Shown: one piece after another, positions 1-8,837 of the stretch | How the letters are laid out: each line of letters opens with the position of its first letter | Numbering within the stretch: the stretch's first letter is position 1 | NCBI GenBank assembly: GCA_937912025.1 | Contig: CALDOZ010000027.1 | Location: 53,059 to 117,058, forward strand | DNA from: an uncultured Clostridia bacterium | GTDB lineage: Bacteria > Bacillota > Clostridia > Christensenellales > Borkfalkiaceae | Reading direction: 5' to 3' | Length of the DNA stretch: 64,000 nt | Notes under the pieces: model-generated | What the model was told of the DNA's origin: nothing | Databases searched by the model: none | What the model saw: only the letters and a program-made list of their open reading frames with translations | Translations under genes and position numbers: made by a program

Positions 1-246
1 GATATGGACTATTGCTCTTACGGCAGTTCAGATAAGACTACGGCAAACCAAAGAAAAACTTCTATTTGGGATAGTTCAGACGTTGTTGGCGTTATTGTTA
101 AAGACGGAATTATCGTTGGGCTTATGGTAAAATGTTTCTCGAACAAAGTTCCGCTTTTTCACGGTAAAACTATTCAAACTTATTTTGCTTGCGACGAAGA
201 CGGAACGGGTAGCACTTGCCGTGAAGACTATATAAGAATAGTTTAA
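1..246 (+). CDS. C-terminal part of an unknown protein (cut by window edge)
   Basis: The reading frame is open from the first base to a TAA at 244-246, so only the last 81 codons are visible. An internal ATG at 4 has no upstream context to judge it as a start. The visible part looks like a small beta-rich domain ending in RIV. I do not recognise a family. The next gene starts 13 nt downstream on the same strand, so the two are probably co-transcribed and this may be another sugar-related protein, which is inference only. Confidence 0.5.
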   Translation, partial: DMDYCSYGSSDKTTANQRKTSIWDSSDVVGVIVKDGIIVGLMVKCFSNKVPLFHGKTIQTYFACDEDGTGSTCREDYIRIV

Positions 247-259
247 TTAAGAGACAATT

Positions 260-1660
260 ATGTTATTTGATAATCAAAAATCCTTGGGAAAAGTTGACTT
301 TTTTACGTTGAAAGGCGAAGTAACAGCGCATTGTAACAGCGCGTTAAATACGTCTATATTAAAAGAGTTTTGGTATACCCATTCGTTTAATGCGTCAACC
401 ATTTCGTTTTTACAAGTTGATAGTTTAACGTTTAGTATAGGCTCGCCGTCAAGCGCTAACCTTAGTGGTAACGAGTTTGTTTTAAGCGTTCAAAAGGGCG
501 GTATTTTTGCTACGGCAAAAGACGAAAAAGCGCTAATTCGCGCTTACGTTACTTTGCTTGATAAAATGAAAATGAACGACGAAGGCGAAGCGGTTGTACC
601 GATAGGTGAATATAGCGAAAATTGTCAAATATCAACTAGAATGGCGCATTATTGCGTTTTTCCAGATAGTAAAATTTGGGAAGTTGAAAAATTTGTAAGG
701 CTATGTGGCGCGGTAAAATATACTCATATAATTATTGAGTTTTGGGGTATGTTTCAATACCAGACGTTAAAAGAACTAAGTTGGAAGCACGCTTTTAGTA
801 AGGAGCAGTTAAAACCTATTATAGATATGGCAAACAATTTAGGAATGGAAGTTATTCCTATGTTTAACCATTGGGGACACGCTACTCAAAGTCGAGTTAT
901 GCACGGTAAACACGTTACGCTTGATAGCAACTTGGCGTTACAATACTTATTTAGTGACGACGGTTGGTGTTGGGATATTAAAAAGCCAATAGTTAAAAAC
1001 TTGCTCAAAAAAATTAGAAATGAACTTATTGAACTTTGTGGCGCTGGTAGTTATTTTCATATTGGGTGCGACGAGGCGTACGGGTTCGAGTTTACTCGTC
1101 AAAACGTTACCGCTTTCGTTGAGTTTATAAACGAAATTATTGCCGACCTTAAAGAGCAGGGTAGACGCGCTATTATGTGGGGAGATATGTTATTATGTAA
1201 TCACCCCGAAGTTTATGTTGAAAATAGATATACCGTAAACGCCCCTAATATAGAGGTTGAAAAATATATGCTTGAAAATATTTCTAAGGACGTTATTATT
1301 GCCGATTGGCAGTACGATGCGAAAAATTATCCAATTCAAACGTCTTTATTATTAAGCGATGCAGGGTTTGACGTTATCGTTTGCCCGTGGGATAGGGGCT
1401 TTATGCAGTCTGACGCGTGCGTTGAAACGGTTAAAAAGCACAATTTGTACGGGATTATGCACACTACTTGGCATACGTTGTCGTCGGGGATGCTTTACGT
1501 TGTAAGAACGGCAATGTGTTGTTATGATAGTAATGCAAGTAAGTTGCCGTATTCTAAAATTGCAATAATGTCGGCTTCGGCGCTTAGAAAGGCGTATTTT
1601 GTAGACGGCGATTATGAAAAATCGGGTTGGGCTAAATTTGAAATAGGAACTAACACCTAA
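260..1660 (+). CDS. GH20-like beta-N-acetylhexosaminidase, intracellular
   Basis: A 466-residue protein that resembles the catalytic TIM barrel of glycoside hydrolase family 20, which removes terminal GlcNAc/GalNAc by substrate-assisted catalysis. The hallmark acidic pair is visible in HIGCDEAYGF, with D271 and E272 as the stabilising residue and general acid. An upstream MFNHWGHATQSR segment matches the substrate-side HxxGH region of the family. There is no signal peptide or membrane segment, so it should act in the cytoplasm on imported oligosaccharides. A weak AAGAGA ribosome-binding site precedes the ATG. It sits 13 nt after an unknown gene and about 100 nt before a PHP phosphoesterase. 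Family assignment is fairly sure; the exact substrate is not known. Confidence 0.75.
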   Translation: MLFDNQKSLGKVDFFTLKGEVTAHCNSALNTSILKEFWYTHSFNASTISFLQVDSLTFSIGSPSSANLSGNEFVLSVQKGGIFATAKDEKALIRAYVTLLDKMKMNDEGEAVVPIGEYSENCQISTRMAHYCVFPDSKIWEVEKFVRLCGAVKYTHIIIEFWGMFQYQTLKELSWKHAFSKEQLKPIIDMANNLGMEVIPMFNHWGHATQSRVMHGKHVTLDSNLALQYLFSDDGWCWDIKKPIVKNLLKKIRNELIELCGAGSYFHIGCDEAYGFEFTRQNVTAFVEFINEIIADLKEQGRRAIMWGDMLLCNHPEVYVENRYTVNAPNIEVEKYMLENISKDVIIADWQYDAKNYPIQTSLLLSDAGFDVIVCPWDRGFMQSDACVETVKKHNLYGIMHTTWHTLSSGMLYVVRTAMCCYDSNASKLPYSKIAIMSASALRKAYFVDGDYEKSGWAKFEIGTNT

Positions 1661-1759
1661 TTGGGTTGTGTTAAATATAAAACTAATACTTGTTATAAAT
1701 TGTAAAAAATTTCCGTAAAAAGCGCGTTAAATGGTACTTGTTACGGCAAAAGGAGTAAA

Positions 1760-2776
1760 ATGAAAAAATATTTATTGCCACCAAACGGCAACTTTTACAA
1801 GGCCAATTTGCATTGCCATTCGACTTATTCAGACGGAGAACTCACTCCAAAGCAAATAAAAGAAATTTATCTTCAACAAGGGTATTCAATAGTTGCTTTT
1901 ACCGACCATGACATTTTACTTTCACATCAATATTTAACCGACGATAAATTTCTTGCCTTAAACGGTTTAGAACTTGAAATAAACGAATCTGGACAAAGAT
2001 TAACAAACACTTCAAAAACTTGTCATTTTTGCTTAGTAGCGTTAAAGCCGGATAATTTACTTCAACCGTGTTATCACCGCTCTAAGTTTTTGCTTGGCGT
2101 CCCTAATTTGCTTAGAGATAAAATTAAATTTGACAATTCTCTTGCTGATTACGAGCGTGTTTACACCCCGGAAAAAGTTAGCGAAATGATGAAAATTTGT
2201 AGAGAAAGTGGCTTTTTTGTAACGTACAATCACCCCGTTTGGTCGCTTGAAGATAAAGACGATTATCTTAACTATCACGGAATGCACGCTATGGAAATAG
2301 TGAACTACTCCTCAAAGGCGGCTGGGTATCCAGAATACAACGAAGTTCAATACGACCAAATGCTATCGAGCGGTAAAAAGATATACTGCGTAGCGGCTGA
2401 CGACAATCACAATCATAAAATTGGCAGAAAATGCGATAGTTTTGGTGGTTTCGTTGTTATTAAGGCTGACAATTTACAGTATGAAACGATTACCAATGCT
2501 TTACTTAGCGGTAATTTTTACGCTTCGGAAGGACCTGAAATTTACGATTTATGGGTGGATGAAAATAGAATTTACATAAAAACTTCTAAAGCGGACAGTA
2601 TAAGATTAAACACGGGTATTAGACGTTCGGATATTTGTTATAGCGAAGACGGCGAAGACCTTACTTACGCTTCGTTTTCATATAATTCAAGCGACGTTTA
2701 TTTTAGAATTACCGTTACAGATAAAAACGGCAATCACGCAAATACACAAGCGTATTTTATTGAAGATTTAGTTTAA
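1760..2776 (+). CDS. PHP-domain metal-dependent phosphoesterase
   Basis: A 338-residue protein with a complete N-terminal PHP domain: H18-C-H20, D25 in LHCHSTYSDG, and T48-D49-H50-D51. Further metal-ligand candidates follow in YNHPVW and in the ADDNHN segment. PHP proteins hydrolyse phosphoester bonds with a di- or trinuclear metal site; examples are histidinol phosphatase and nucleoside 3',5'-bisphosphate phosphatases. The C-terminal ~90 residues look like a beta-rich accessory domain. AAAGGAG precedes the ATG by a normal distance. No signal peptide. The substrate cannot be told from sequence; being next to a hexosaminidase does not settle it. Confidence 0.75.
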   Translation: MKKYLLPPNGNFYKANLHCHSTYSDGELTPKQIKEIYLQQGYSIVAFTDHDILLSHQYLTDDKFLALNGLELEINESGQRLTNTSKTCHFCLVALKPDNLLQPCYHRSKFLLGVPNLLRDKIKFDNSLADYERVYTPEKVSEMMKICRESGFFVTYNHPVWSLEDKDDYLNYHGMHAMEIVNYSSKAAGYPEYNEVQYDQMLSSGKKIYCVAADDNHNHKIGRKCDSFGGFVVIKADNLQYETITNALLSGNFYASEGPEIYDLWVDENRIYIKTSKADSIRLNTGIRRSDICYSEDGEDLTYASFSYNSSDVYFRITVTDKNGNHANTQAYFIEDLV

Positions 2777-2944
2777 TTTGCAAAATAAAACGGATAAACT
2801 TAAAAAAACAACTAACAAAAAGCAAAAACTACAAAAATAACGCTCTTTTTAAAAAATATTTTTAAAAATTTGCATATACTTTATTGTAATTTCTCATTTT
2901 TTGTAGTACAATGTAAAAAACGGATATAATCTAGGAGGGGTTTT

Positions 2945-3925
2945 ATGTTTATAAAATACAATAACGGTACTTATACCGGCGAAGTTGACTATAATGAAAA
3001 GCGTCACGGTTACGGTACTTATAACTGGAATAGTGGCGATAAATACGTAGGATATTGGTCTCACGGCGATATGCACGGTAGAGGCAAATATTATTATACC
3101 GACGGTACTTACTACGATGGCGATTGGAAAAATAGCCAAAGAACTGGTAATGGTAAAAAAACTTACAGCAACGGCTGGTACGAAGGTCAATGGCTTAACG
3201 GCGAAAAGAATGGTCGCGGTACTTATCATTGGAATTCAGGCGCATCATATACCGGCGACTGGGTTAACGGCGTAAAACAAGGCTACGGTAAATACATTTA
3301 CCCAAGCGGTAATTATTACGACGGTCAATGGGTTAACGACAAAAAGAGTGGTTACGGCTACGAAAAATTCGATAACGGTCATTACGAAGGTTACTACACT
3401 AACGATTCAAGAACTGGTCGTGGTAAATACTGCTGGCACGACGGTAACGTTTACGAAGGCGGATTTAAAGAAGGTAAACTTCACGGCCGTGGTAAAATCG
3501 TATACGCAAGCGGCGCTTCATACGAAGGCGACTGGGTAGAAGATACTAAGCACGGTTATGGTAAATACACTTACGAAAGCGGTAACTATTACGAAGGCGA
3601 ATACGTTAACAATAAAGCTGACGGTTACGGCTATGAAAAATATAACAACGGTACTTACCAAGGTCAATATAGAGATGGTAAACGTAATGGTCGCGGTACT
3701 TATCGCTGGAATTCAGGCGCTTCATATGAAGGCGGTTGGCTTAACGGCGCTAAACACGGTCGTGGTAAATACACTTATACTGACGGCGCAGTTTACGACG
3801 GTGAATGGGTAAACGACCAAATGCACGGCCACGGTATTATGTATTATGCTGACGGCACCGTTTACGATGGCGAATGGGAAAACAGCAAACGCGTTGAATC
3901 AAGAGGCGGTAACAAATTTATCTAA
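2945..3925 (+). CDS. MORN-repeat protein
   Basis: A 326-residue protein made almost wholly of MORN repeats of about 23 residues, pattern YxGxWxxGxxxGxGxYxxxxG. I count 13 full copies and a partial one at the C-terminus. No signal peptide, enzyme domain or membrane segment is present. MORN arrays form elongated beta-hairpin solenoids that act as scaffolds or lipid/protein binders; in bacteria their roles are mostly unknown. Repeats 5-7 and 9-11 are arranged alike (SGNYY, GYGYEK, NG), which points to duplication of a four-repeat block. A very strong AGGAGGGG (2933-2940) precedes the ATG and an intrinsic terminator follows, so this is a single-gene, well-translated unit. Confidence 0.9.
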   Translation: MFIKYNNGTYTGEVDYNEKRHGYGTYNWNSGDKYVGYWSHGDMHGRGKYYYTDGTYYDGDWKNSQRTGNGKKTYSNGWYEGQWLNGEKNGRGTYHWNSGASYTGDWVNGVKQGYGKYIYPSGNYYDGQWVNDKKSGYGYEKFDNGHYEGYYTNDSRTGRGKYCWHDGNVYEGGFKEGKLHGRGKIVYASGASYEGDWVEDTKHGYGKYTYESGNYYEGEYVNNKADGYGYEKYNNGTYQGQYRDGKRNGRGTYRWNSGASYEGGWLNGAKHGRGKYTYTDGAVYDGEWVNDQMHGHGIMYYADGTVYDGEWENSKRVESRGGNKFI

Positions 3926-3962
3926 TTAGTTAAGATTAACTGATTAAAATTTTAATAAATAC

Positions 3963-3997
3963 AAATCCCGTTACAATTTAGTGTAGCGGGATTTTTT
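3963..3997 (+). terminator. Rho-independent terminator after the MORN gene
   Basis: Inverted repeat AATCCCG / CGGGATT around a short AT loop, followed by a run of six T. Confidence 0.8.
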
Positions 3998-4088
3998 AAA
4001 ACTTTTTACAGGAAAAACTGTGCGTTTAGTTTAGGCTTTAAACAATTAACTTAAAACTAAACGATAAAACTATAATTTAAGGGCGCGT

Positions 4089-5258
4089 ATGAATAATTTT
4101 ATTTATGATATTCCAACAAAAGTTTATTTTGGCAAAGACCAAATAGACAATCTCGCTTTTGAACTTAAAAGATACGGTAAACGCGTTTTACTCGCGTATG
4201 GTGGCGGTTCTATTAAAAAAATAGGTCTTTACGATAAAATAGTAAACCAAATTAAAAGTAACGGGCTTGAACTTTATGAACTATCTGGCATTGAGCCTAA
4301 CCCAAGAGTGGAAAGTGTTAAAAAGGGCGCGGATATTTGCAAGCAAAATAAAATAGACGTAGTTTTGGCAGTAGGCGGTGGCTCTACAATAGATTGCAGT
4401 AAGTGGATTTGCGCTAGCGCATGCGTTGAGCACGACCCGTGGGAATTTTTTAGTAAACTTGCCCCAGTAAACAATGCTCTGCCGTTAATTACCGTTCTTA
4501 CGCTATCGGCAACGGGTTCGGAAATGGATGCCGGTGGAGTAATCTCTAACACTAAAACTAACGATAAAATGGGTAGGTTTTCGCCTTTACTTCAACCTAA
4601 AGTTTCGTTTTTAGACCCAACCAACACGTTTACGGTGTCGCGCTATCAAACGGCGTGTGGCTCAGCCGACATTTTAAGTCACGTTATGGAAACGTATTTT
4701 TCACTTGAAAATAATATGTTTATGCTTGACTGTTTTATGGAAGGGCTTATGAAAACGGTTATTAAGTATACGCCTATCGCCATAGAAAATCCAAACGACT
4801 ACGAAGCGCGCGCTAACTTAATGTGGGCTTCGTCGTGGGCTATTAACGGTTTTATAAAAAAGGGTAGCCAAATGGCGTGGAGTTGTCACCCAATGGAGCA
4901 TCAGTTATCGGCGTATTACGACATTACGCACGGTTTAGGCTTAGCAATTTTAACTCCGCGTTGGTTAGAATACGTTATTAGCGAAAAGACTTTACCGCGC
5001 ATCGTTCAGTTTGGCGTTAACGTATTTGGCATTGATAAAAATCTTGATAGTGAAGAAATTGCTAAAAAATCAATCGCGATGCTTAGCGAGTTTTTGTTTA
5101 AGACAATTGGTCTTGACGATACGTTTACAAAAATTGGTATTACAAGCGAGCATTTCAGCGATATGGCTAAAAAAGCGTGCGGAAATGCAGGAGTAATTAA
5201 CGGTTTTGTCCCTTTAAAAGAAAAAGACGTTATTGAAATTTATAAGAAATGCTTATAA
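4089..5258 (+). CDS. bdhA: Iron-containing alcohol dehydrogenase, butanol dehydrogenase / YqhD type
   Basis: A 389-residue group III alcohol dehydrogenase that reduces aldehydes such as butyraldehyde with NAD(P)H. The N-terminal Rossmann half carries YGGGSIKK and VGGGSTIDCSK, typical of the YqhD/BDH branch. The C-terminal helical half holds all four metal ligands at the positions known for YqhD: D194, H198, H267 and H281 (GSADILSH, CHPMEH, YDITHG). Length is as expected. It stands alone, with a convergent Nudix gene behind it and a shared terminator between them. The ATG has only a weak upstream purine run. A role in fermentation or aldehyde detoxification is likely; cofactor choice is not clear. 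Confidence 0.88.
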   Translation: MNNFIYDIPTKVYFGKDQIDNLAFELKRYGKRVLLAYGGGSIKKIGLYDKIVNQIKSNGLELYELSGIEPNPRVESVKKGADICKQNKIDVVLAVGGGSTIDCSKWICASACVEHDPWEFFSKLAPVNNALPLITVLTLSATGSEMDAGGVISNTKTNDKMGRFSPLLQPKVSFLDPTNTFTVSRYQTACGSADILSHVMETYFSLENNMFMLDCFMEGLMKTVIKYTPIAIENPNDYEARANLMWASSWAINGFIKKGSQMAWSCHPMEHQLSAYYDITHGLGLAILTPRWLEYVISEKTLPRIVQFGVNVFGIDKNLDSEEIAKKSIAMLSEFLFKTIGLDDTFTKIGITSEHFSDMAKKACGNAGVINGFVPLKEKDVIEIYKKCL

Positions 5259-5275
5259 AAACTAACAAGCCAAAT

Positions 5276-5312
5276 AAAAAGAGTAGCCTTATCTATTAAG
5301 CGCTACTCTTAT
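5276..5312. terminator. Bidirectional terminator between convergent genes
   Basis: Stem GAGTAGC / GCTACTC flanked by A-run and T-run, serving the alcohol dehydrogenase (+) and the Nudix gene (-). Confidence 0.75.
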
Positions 5313-5327
5313 ATATTGAATAAAATT

Positions 5328-5852
5328 TTATCTAAAAAAATACGAATACAAGGCGATTATAGTTTTAGCGTCGTGAATTTCGCCGTTAAGTAACATTTGT
5401 TTTGCTTTTTCAAGCGAAATTTTTTCAACGTTTAAAAACTCGTCGCTATCAAGGTGAACTTTACCGCGTTTAACGTCTTTAGCAAGATAAATATAAATAA
5501 CTTCGTCGGTATAAGCAGGGGTAGGATAAATGCTATGCAAAAGCGTAACGTCGCTAGGAACAAGCCCCGTTTCTTCTTCAAGTTCTCTTATAGCGCATTT
5601 TTTAGGGTCTTCGCCCTCGTTAAGTTTACCTGCTGGAATTTCAAGCAAAGTTTTGCCGTAAGGATAGCGGAATTGCCTTACAAAATAAATTTCGCCGTTT
5701 TCAATAGCGATAACGCACGCTCCGCCGGGGTGATGAATAACTTCACGCATAGAAACGTTGCCGTTTGGAAGCAAAACGTCGTCTTTTCTAAGTTTAACGA
5801 CTTTGCCGTCGTAGATAGAGTGAGTGTTTAAAGTTTTTTCGTTTAGTTCCAT
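5328..5852 (-). CDS. nudF: Nudix hydrolase, ADP-ribose pyrophosphatase
   Basis: A 174-residue protein with a perfect Nudix box at residues 75-97 (G75, E81, R89-E90, E93-E94, G96), preceded by EIPAGK as in ADP-ribose pyrophosphatases. It would cleave ADP-ribose to AMP and ribose 5-phosphate in the cytoplasm. Length and the FRYPYGK segment fit the NudF branch. GCGAGG precedes the ATG. The promoter TTGATT-N17-TAAACT lies at 5877-5905 on this strand and is divergent to the small gene at 5949. No partner genes. Confidence 0.85.
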   Translation of the reverse strand: MELNEKTLNTHSIYDGKVVKLRKDDVLLPNGNVSMREVIHHPGGACVIAIENGEIYFVRQFRYPYGKTLLEIPAGKLNEGEDPKKCAIRELEEETGLVPSDVTLLHSIYPTPAYTDEVIYIYLAKDVKRGKVHLDSDEFLNVEKISLEKAKQMLLNGEIHDAKTIIALYSYFFR

Positions 5853-5876
5853 ATAAAACCTCGCAAATTTAGTTAC

Positions 5877-5905
5877 AGTTTAATATATTTTTTTCAAAAA
5901 ATCAA
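5877..5905 (-). promoter_or_regulatory. Promoter of nudF
   Basis: On the minus strand, TTGATT (5900-5905), 17-bp spacer, TAAACT (5877-5882). Confidence 0.55.
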
Positions 5906-5913
5906 GAGTTTAG

Positions 5914-5942
5914 TTGCTTTAAAATTTTTAATATGTTAAAAT
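5914..5942 (+). promoter_or_regulatory. Promoter of the 57-residue gene, extended -10
   Basis: TTGCTT (5914-5919), 17-bp spacer, TGT-TAAAAT with -10 at 5937-5942. The expected start point coincides with the ATG at 5949. Confidence 0.55.
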
Positions 5943-5948
5943 TTAACA

Positions 5949-6122
5949 ATGGAAGAAAAAGATTACGTTGTTTTTAAAATTGACGGCGAATACGCATATC
6001 TTCGCGAAATAGGTAAAGGCGAGGAAAGCGACGTGTTTATTGCTATTGCTTTATTACCGCAAGGCGCGGACGTTGGTAGCAAATTGCACTCGGCGTTTTT
6101 TGAGTATACGTTGATTGATTAA
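5949..6122 (+). CDS. Small hypothetical protein (57 residues), probably leaderless
   Basis: A 57-codon frame encoding an acidic protein beginning MEEKDYVVFK and ending FEYTLID. It lacks cysteines, signal peptide or membrane segment and looks like a compact beta protein. There is no ribosome-binding site. The ATG lies 6 nt after a TGn-TAAAAT extended -10 box, so it is a candidate leaderless mRNA. Codon use (GGCGAA, GACGTG, GCG) matches real genes nearby. It lies upstream of the HAD phosphatase with a 42-nt gap. Function unknown. Confidence 0.6.
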   Translation: MEEKDYVVFKIDGEYAYLREIGKGEESDVFIAIALLPQGADVGSKLHSAFFEYTLID

Positions 6123-6164
6123 ATAGTAAAAATTACTAGGAAAAGTTGATGTTTTAGGTGAATT

Positions 6165-6800
6165 ATGAGCAAAATTTACGTTTTTGATTTAGATGGAACG
6201 CTTGCAAATTCCATAAATAGCATTAGAGCAGGAATTTCTAAATACCTTAATAAGCGCGGTGTAGAAATGACTGACGAGTTGTTTAAAAATATAATTACGT
6301 TAGGGTATCCCAAAACTGCTGAGTATTTTATAAACGTTTATAATATTAATGAAAAGCCGAGCGATATCGTTAATGAATTATATGATAATTTAACTAATGA
6401 ATACGCGCATAACATTTTTTTAAAACCGTACGCAAAAGAGTATTTATTAAAACTTAAAAACGAAGGTCAAAGATTGTTCATATTATCGGCAAGCCCACAC
6501 GTTTTTATTGACCCGTGCTTAAAAAATAACGGGATTTACGAATGTTTTGAAAAGTTGTTATCGGTTGACGATATAGGCTATACGAAAACTACCACAATAC
6601 TTTTTGAAAAGGTTGCGCACATGCTAAACGTTAACCCAAGCGATATTGTTTATTTTGAAGATAGTTACGACGCTTGCGTAAACGCTAAAAAGGTAGGCTA
6701 CGTTGTTTATGGTGTTGACGACGTTCAACCAAAAGAATGGAAAGAAGCGTTAAAACAAGCGGTAGACTATTATTTAACTTCTTATAAAGACCTTATTTAG
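6165..6800 (+). CDS. HAD-superfamily hydrolase, phosphoglycolate-phosphatase-like
   Basis: A 211-residue protein with the HAD motifs in order: motif I DLDGTLANS near the N-terminus (nucleophile aspartate), motif II LSAS near residue 106, and motif IV YFEDSYDA near residue 165. A helical cap lies between motif I and II, as in phosphoglycolate phosphatase and beta-phosphoglucomutase relatives. It should dephosphorylate a small cytosolic sugar phosphate; which one cannot be told. AGGTGA precedes the ATG. A strong terminator follows the stop. Confidence 0.8.
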   Translation: MSKIYVFDLDGTLANSINSIRAGISKYLNKRGVEMTDELFKNIITLGYPKTAEYFINVYNINEKPSDIVNELYDNLTNEYAHNIFLKPYAKEYLLKLKNEGQRLFILSASPHVFIDPCLKNNGIYECFEKLLSVDDIGYTKTTTILFEKVAHMLNVNPSDIVYFEDSYDACVNAKKVGYVVYGVDDVQPKEWKEALKQAVDYYLTSYKDLI

Positions 6801-6848
6801 TTCATTAAAGTTTATTTACTTACTAATTTTTTAAAGTCGATAAATATA

Positions 6849-6880
6849 AAAATTCCCGAAAAAAGTCGGGAATTTTTTTG
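6849..6880. terminator. Terminator between HAD gene and convergent TIM-barrel gene
   Basis: AAATTCCCGA / TCGGGAATTT hairpin followed by seven T; usable in both directions. Confidence 0.85.
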
Positions 6881-6882
6881 TG

Positions 6883-7746
6883 TTAAGCGTTTTCGAACAT
6901 ATCGGCAAGTTTTCTTGCGGAGTTATATAAATTTTTAAGTTCTCTACTAAGTTCGTTAATTGTAAATTTAGATAAGTGACTATCCGCTTCAAGCGTCATA
7001 TATCCGTTATAGCCAACTTTTTTTAACTCCTTAATAATAGGAAGGTAATCAATATTCATTGTAAACGGCATTGCGTGGCAGTCGCGCTTTAAATCGTTAT
7101 CGTGAAGATGTAACGCTTGAATTTTACCGCCAACCTTATTAATTATATCAACGGCGCTAGTTTTAAGGTCGCGCATTTCGGCGTGGCCAACGTCAAGGCA
7201 CGCCACGAAATAATCGTCGTTAACGGCGTTAAGATGCTCTAAAAAACTTTGAGCGGTAGAACAAGCGGCGTTTAAATAAGTGTCGGTAGACTTGTCGTAA
7301 TTAAACATATTTTCGCACGCTATTTTAACGCCCATAGGCTTAGCAAACTCTAAAAGTTCAAAATACATTTGCGCGTTTTCTTCGCCGTTTTTATCGTTAT
7401 CGGGGTGAACGATGCAAATTTCACCACCAGCAATCGCCGTGCATTCGATAGCGCGTTTTAAATAATCTCTAATTTCTTTACAGCAAACTGGGAAAGGCGC
7501 GTGCGATTGATTGCAACGTATACCGTTATTTTCGCCAACTTTTCTCAGTTTTTTTGCGAAATTAGCATAGTTTGGTGAAGTCATTTCGTTTTGCATTGCA
7601 ATGTACGTTTTATTATTCCAGTTATAACGCGCCATATCGCACAAGGTAAAGTCCCAAGCGTCAAACCCTGCCTGGGCAATAAGTTCAATAGCCTTTTCGT
7701 AGCCGACAAAATTAGCGGTAGTTCTAATTTCAGTAGAAGTTTTCAT
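6883..7746 (-). CDS. Xylose-isomerase-like TIM barrel, sugar phosphate isomerase/epimerase family
   Basis: A protein of about 287 residues with the AP-endonuclease-2/xylose-isomerase TIM-barrel pattern: CIVHPDND, an ACENMF segment, CLDVGHAEM, LHLHDND and a late TLEAD. These supply the His/Glu/Asp metal ligands of sugar epimerases such as those acting on ketoses or inositols. I chose the ATG at 7746 because GGGGG lies 5 nt upstream of it and family members begin there. An in-frame ATG at 7770 would add eight residues but has no ribosome-binding site. Divergent from the DUF4432 sugar epimerase, so the two may serve one sugar pathway, which is inference. Confidence 0.75.
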   Translation of the reverse strand: MKTSTEIRTTANFVGYEKAIELIAQAGFDAWDFTLCDMARYNWNNKTYIAMQNEMTSPNYANFAKKLRKVGENNGIRCNQSHAPFPVCCKEIRDYLKRAIECTAIAGGEICIVHPDNDKNGEENAQMYFELLEFAKPMGVKIACENMFNYDKSTDTYLNAACSTAQSFLEHLNAVNDDYFVACLDVGHAEMRDLKTSAVDIINKVGGKIQALHLHDNDLKRDCHAMPFTMNIDYLPIIKELKKVGYNGYMTLEADSHLSKFTINELSRELKNLYNSARKLADMFENA

Positions 7747-7861
7747 TTTAGCCCCCATAGTATTAGCCATTTTAACAAATAGTTTTTAATAAGTTTAGCA
7801 CAGCAATTATATAATTTCAACAATAAAACAAAAAATACTACCATGATTTTATAAAAAACTA

Positions 7862-7890
7862 TTGACATCAAATAAAACCGCCGTTAAACT
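7862..7890 (+). promoter_or_regulatory. Promoter of the DUF4432 gene
   Basis: TTGACA (7862-7867), 17-bp spacer, TAAACT (7885-7890), 39 nt before the ATG. Confidence 0.65.
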
Positions 7891-7928
7891 AAACTTATCA
7901 AAAATAAAACAATTAATAAAGGTATTTT

Positions 7929-8837
7929 ATGAACGAAAAAATTAACAATTTATCGCAAATCGCATCGGTTTCGCGCTACAAAATAACAAGCGGAAAAGGT
8001 CAAGGCTTAAACGTTATCGACTGTAACAACGGCGTTATTCGTTTTCTTTTAAACGAAAGCCACGCATTAGACGTTATGCAACTTTATCATTTAGGAACGA
8101 ACGTGTCGTTTTTATCAAAAAACGCATTCGTTGACGGTTGTGGCAATTTTGACAATCGCTTTGAAGGCGGAATGCTTTATACCTGCGGATTTGATAGCGT
8201 AGGTGGGCGCGACGGGTTTGTAACTCACGGCTCATTCCACTTAACGCCTGCAGAAGTTACTAAAATTGAGTGCAACGAAAATGAAATTATAATTGAAGCG
8301 GATATTAGAAACTCGGCATTATTTGGCAAAAACTTGCTAATCAAACGCAAAATTTATACAAAAGTTGGTCAAGCAACGTTAACCGTTAGCGACGAACTTA
8401 TAAACGAAGGCTATCGCCCTGAAGATTATTGTGTATTGTATCACGTTAATTTTGGATACCCTATGCTTGACGAAGGCGCGGAAATTAATGGTAATATTAC
8501 TAAAATTACTCCGCGTACCGAATGGGCTAAAAGCAATGCTGACACCGCTTTAGTAATTGAAAAGCCTTTACCTACTAAAGAAGAAACGTGTTATTATTTA
8601 GAACTTGAAACTCCTGAAATTTCACTTACCAACAAAAAACTTGGCAAAAAATGCGTTTTAAAATATTCAGGTGATACGCTACCTTGCTTTATAGAATGGA
8701 AGAGTATGGCTTCAGGCGATTACGCGCTTGGTTTAGAACCAACCACCACTTTGCTTGACGAGCATTTTGAATACGACACTATAGGCGCGGGTGAAAAAAT
8801 TAAATTTTTCGTGGAGATTTCTTGCGAAGATTTTTAA
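7929..8837 (+). CDS. DUF4432 / aldose-1-epimerase-like protein
   Basis: A 302-residue all-beta protein resembling the DUF4432 branch of the galactose-mutarotase fold. Visible family features are HGSFHLTPAE near residue 100, YHVNFGYPMLDEG near residue 180 and the C-terminal LGLEPTT near residue 275, which together would line the sugar site. It probably interconverts anomers or binds a sugar in the cytoplasm; there is no signal peptide. Driven by its own good promoter. Its stop codon lies inside the first stem of a candidate structured RNA, so gene and RNA are probably on one transcript. Confidence 0.7.
   Translation: MNEKINNLSQIASVSRYKITSGKGQGLNVIDCNNGVIRFLLNESHALDVMQLYHLGTNVSFLSKNAFVDGCGNFDNRFEGGMLYTCGFDSVGGRDGFVTHGSFHLTPAEVTKIECNENEIIIEADIRNSALFGKNLLIKRKIYTKVGQATLTVSDELINEGYRPEDYCVLYHVNFGYPMLDEGAEINGNITKITPRTEWAKSNADTALVIEKPLPTKEETCYYLELETPEISLTNKKLGKKCVLKYSGDTLPCFIEWKSMASGDYALGLEPTTTLLDEHFEYDTIGAGEKIKFFVEISCEDF

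Noticed and set aside
2901..2930. TATAAT at 2925-2930 as MORN-gene promoter
   Set aside because: The start point would fall inside the ribosome-binding site at 2933-2940 and the -35 match is poor.
2894..3229. Minus-strand frame opposite the MORN gene
   Set aside because: It is the shadow of a repetitive gene; its hydrophobic look follows from the codon bias of the other strand.
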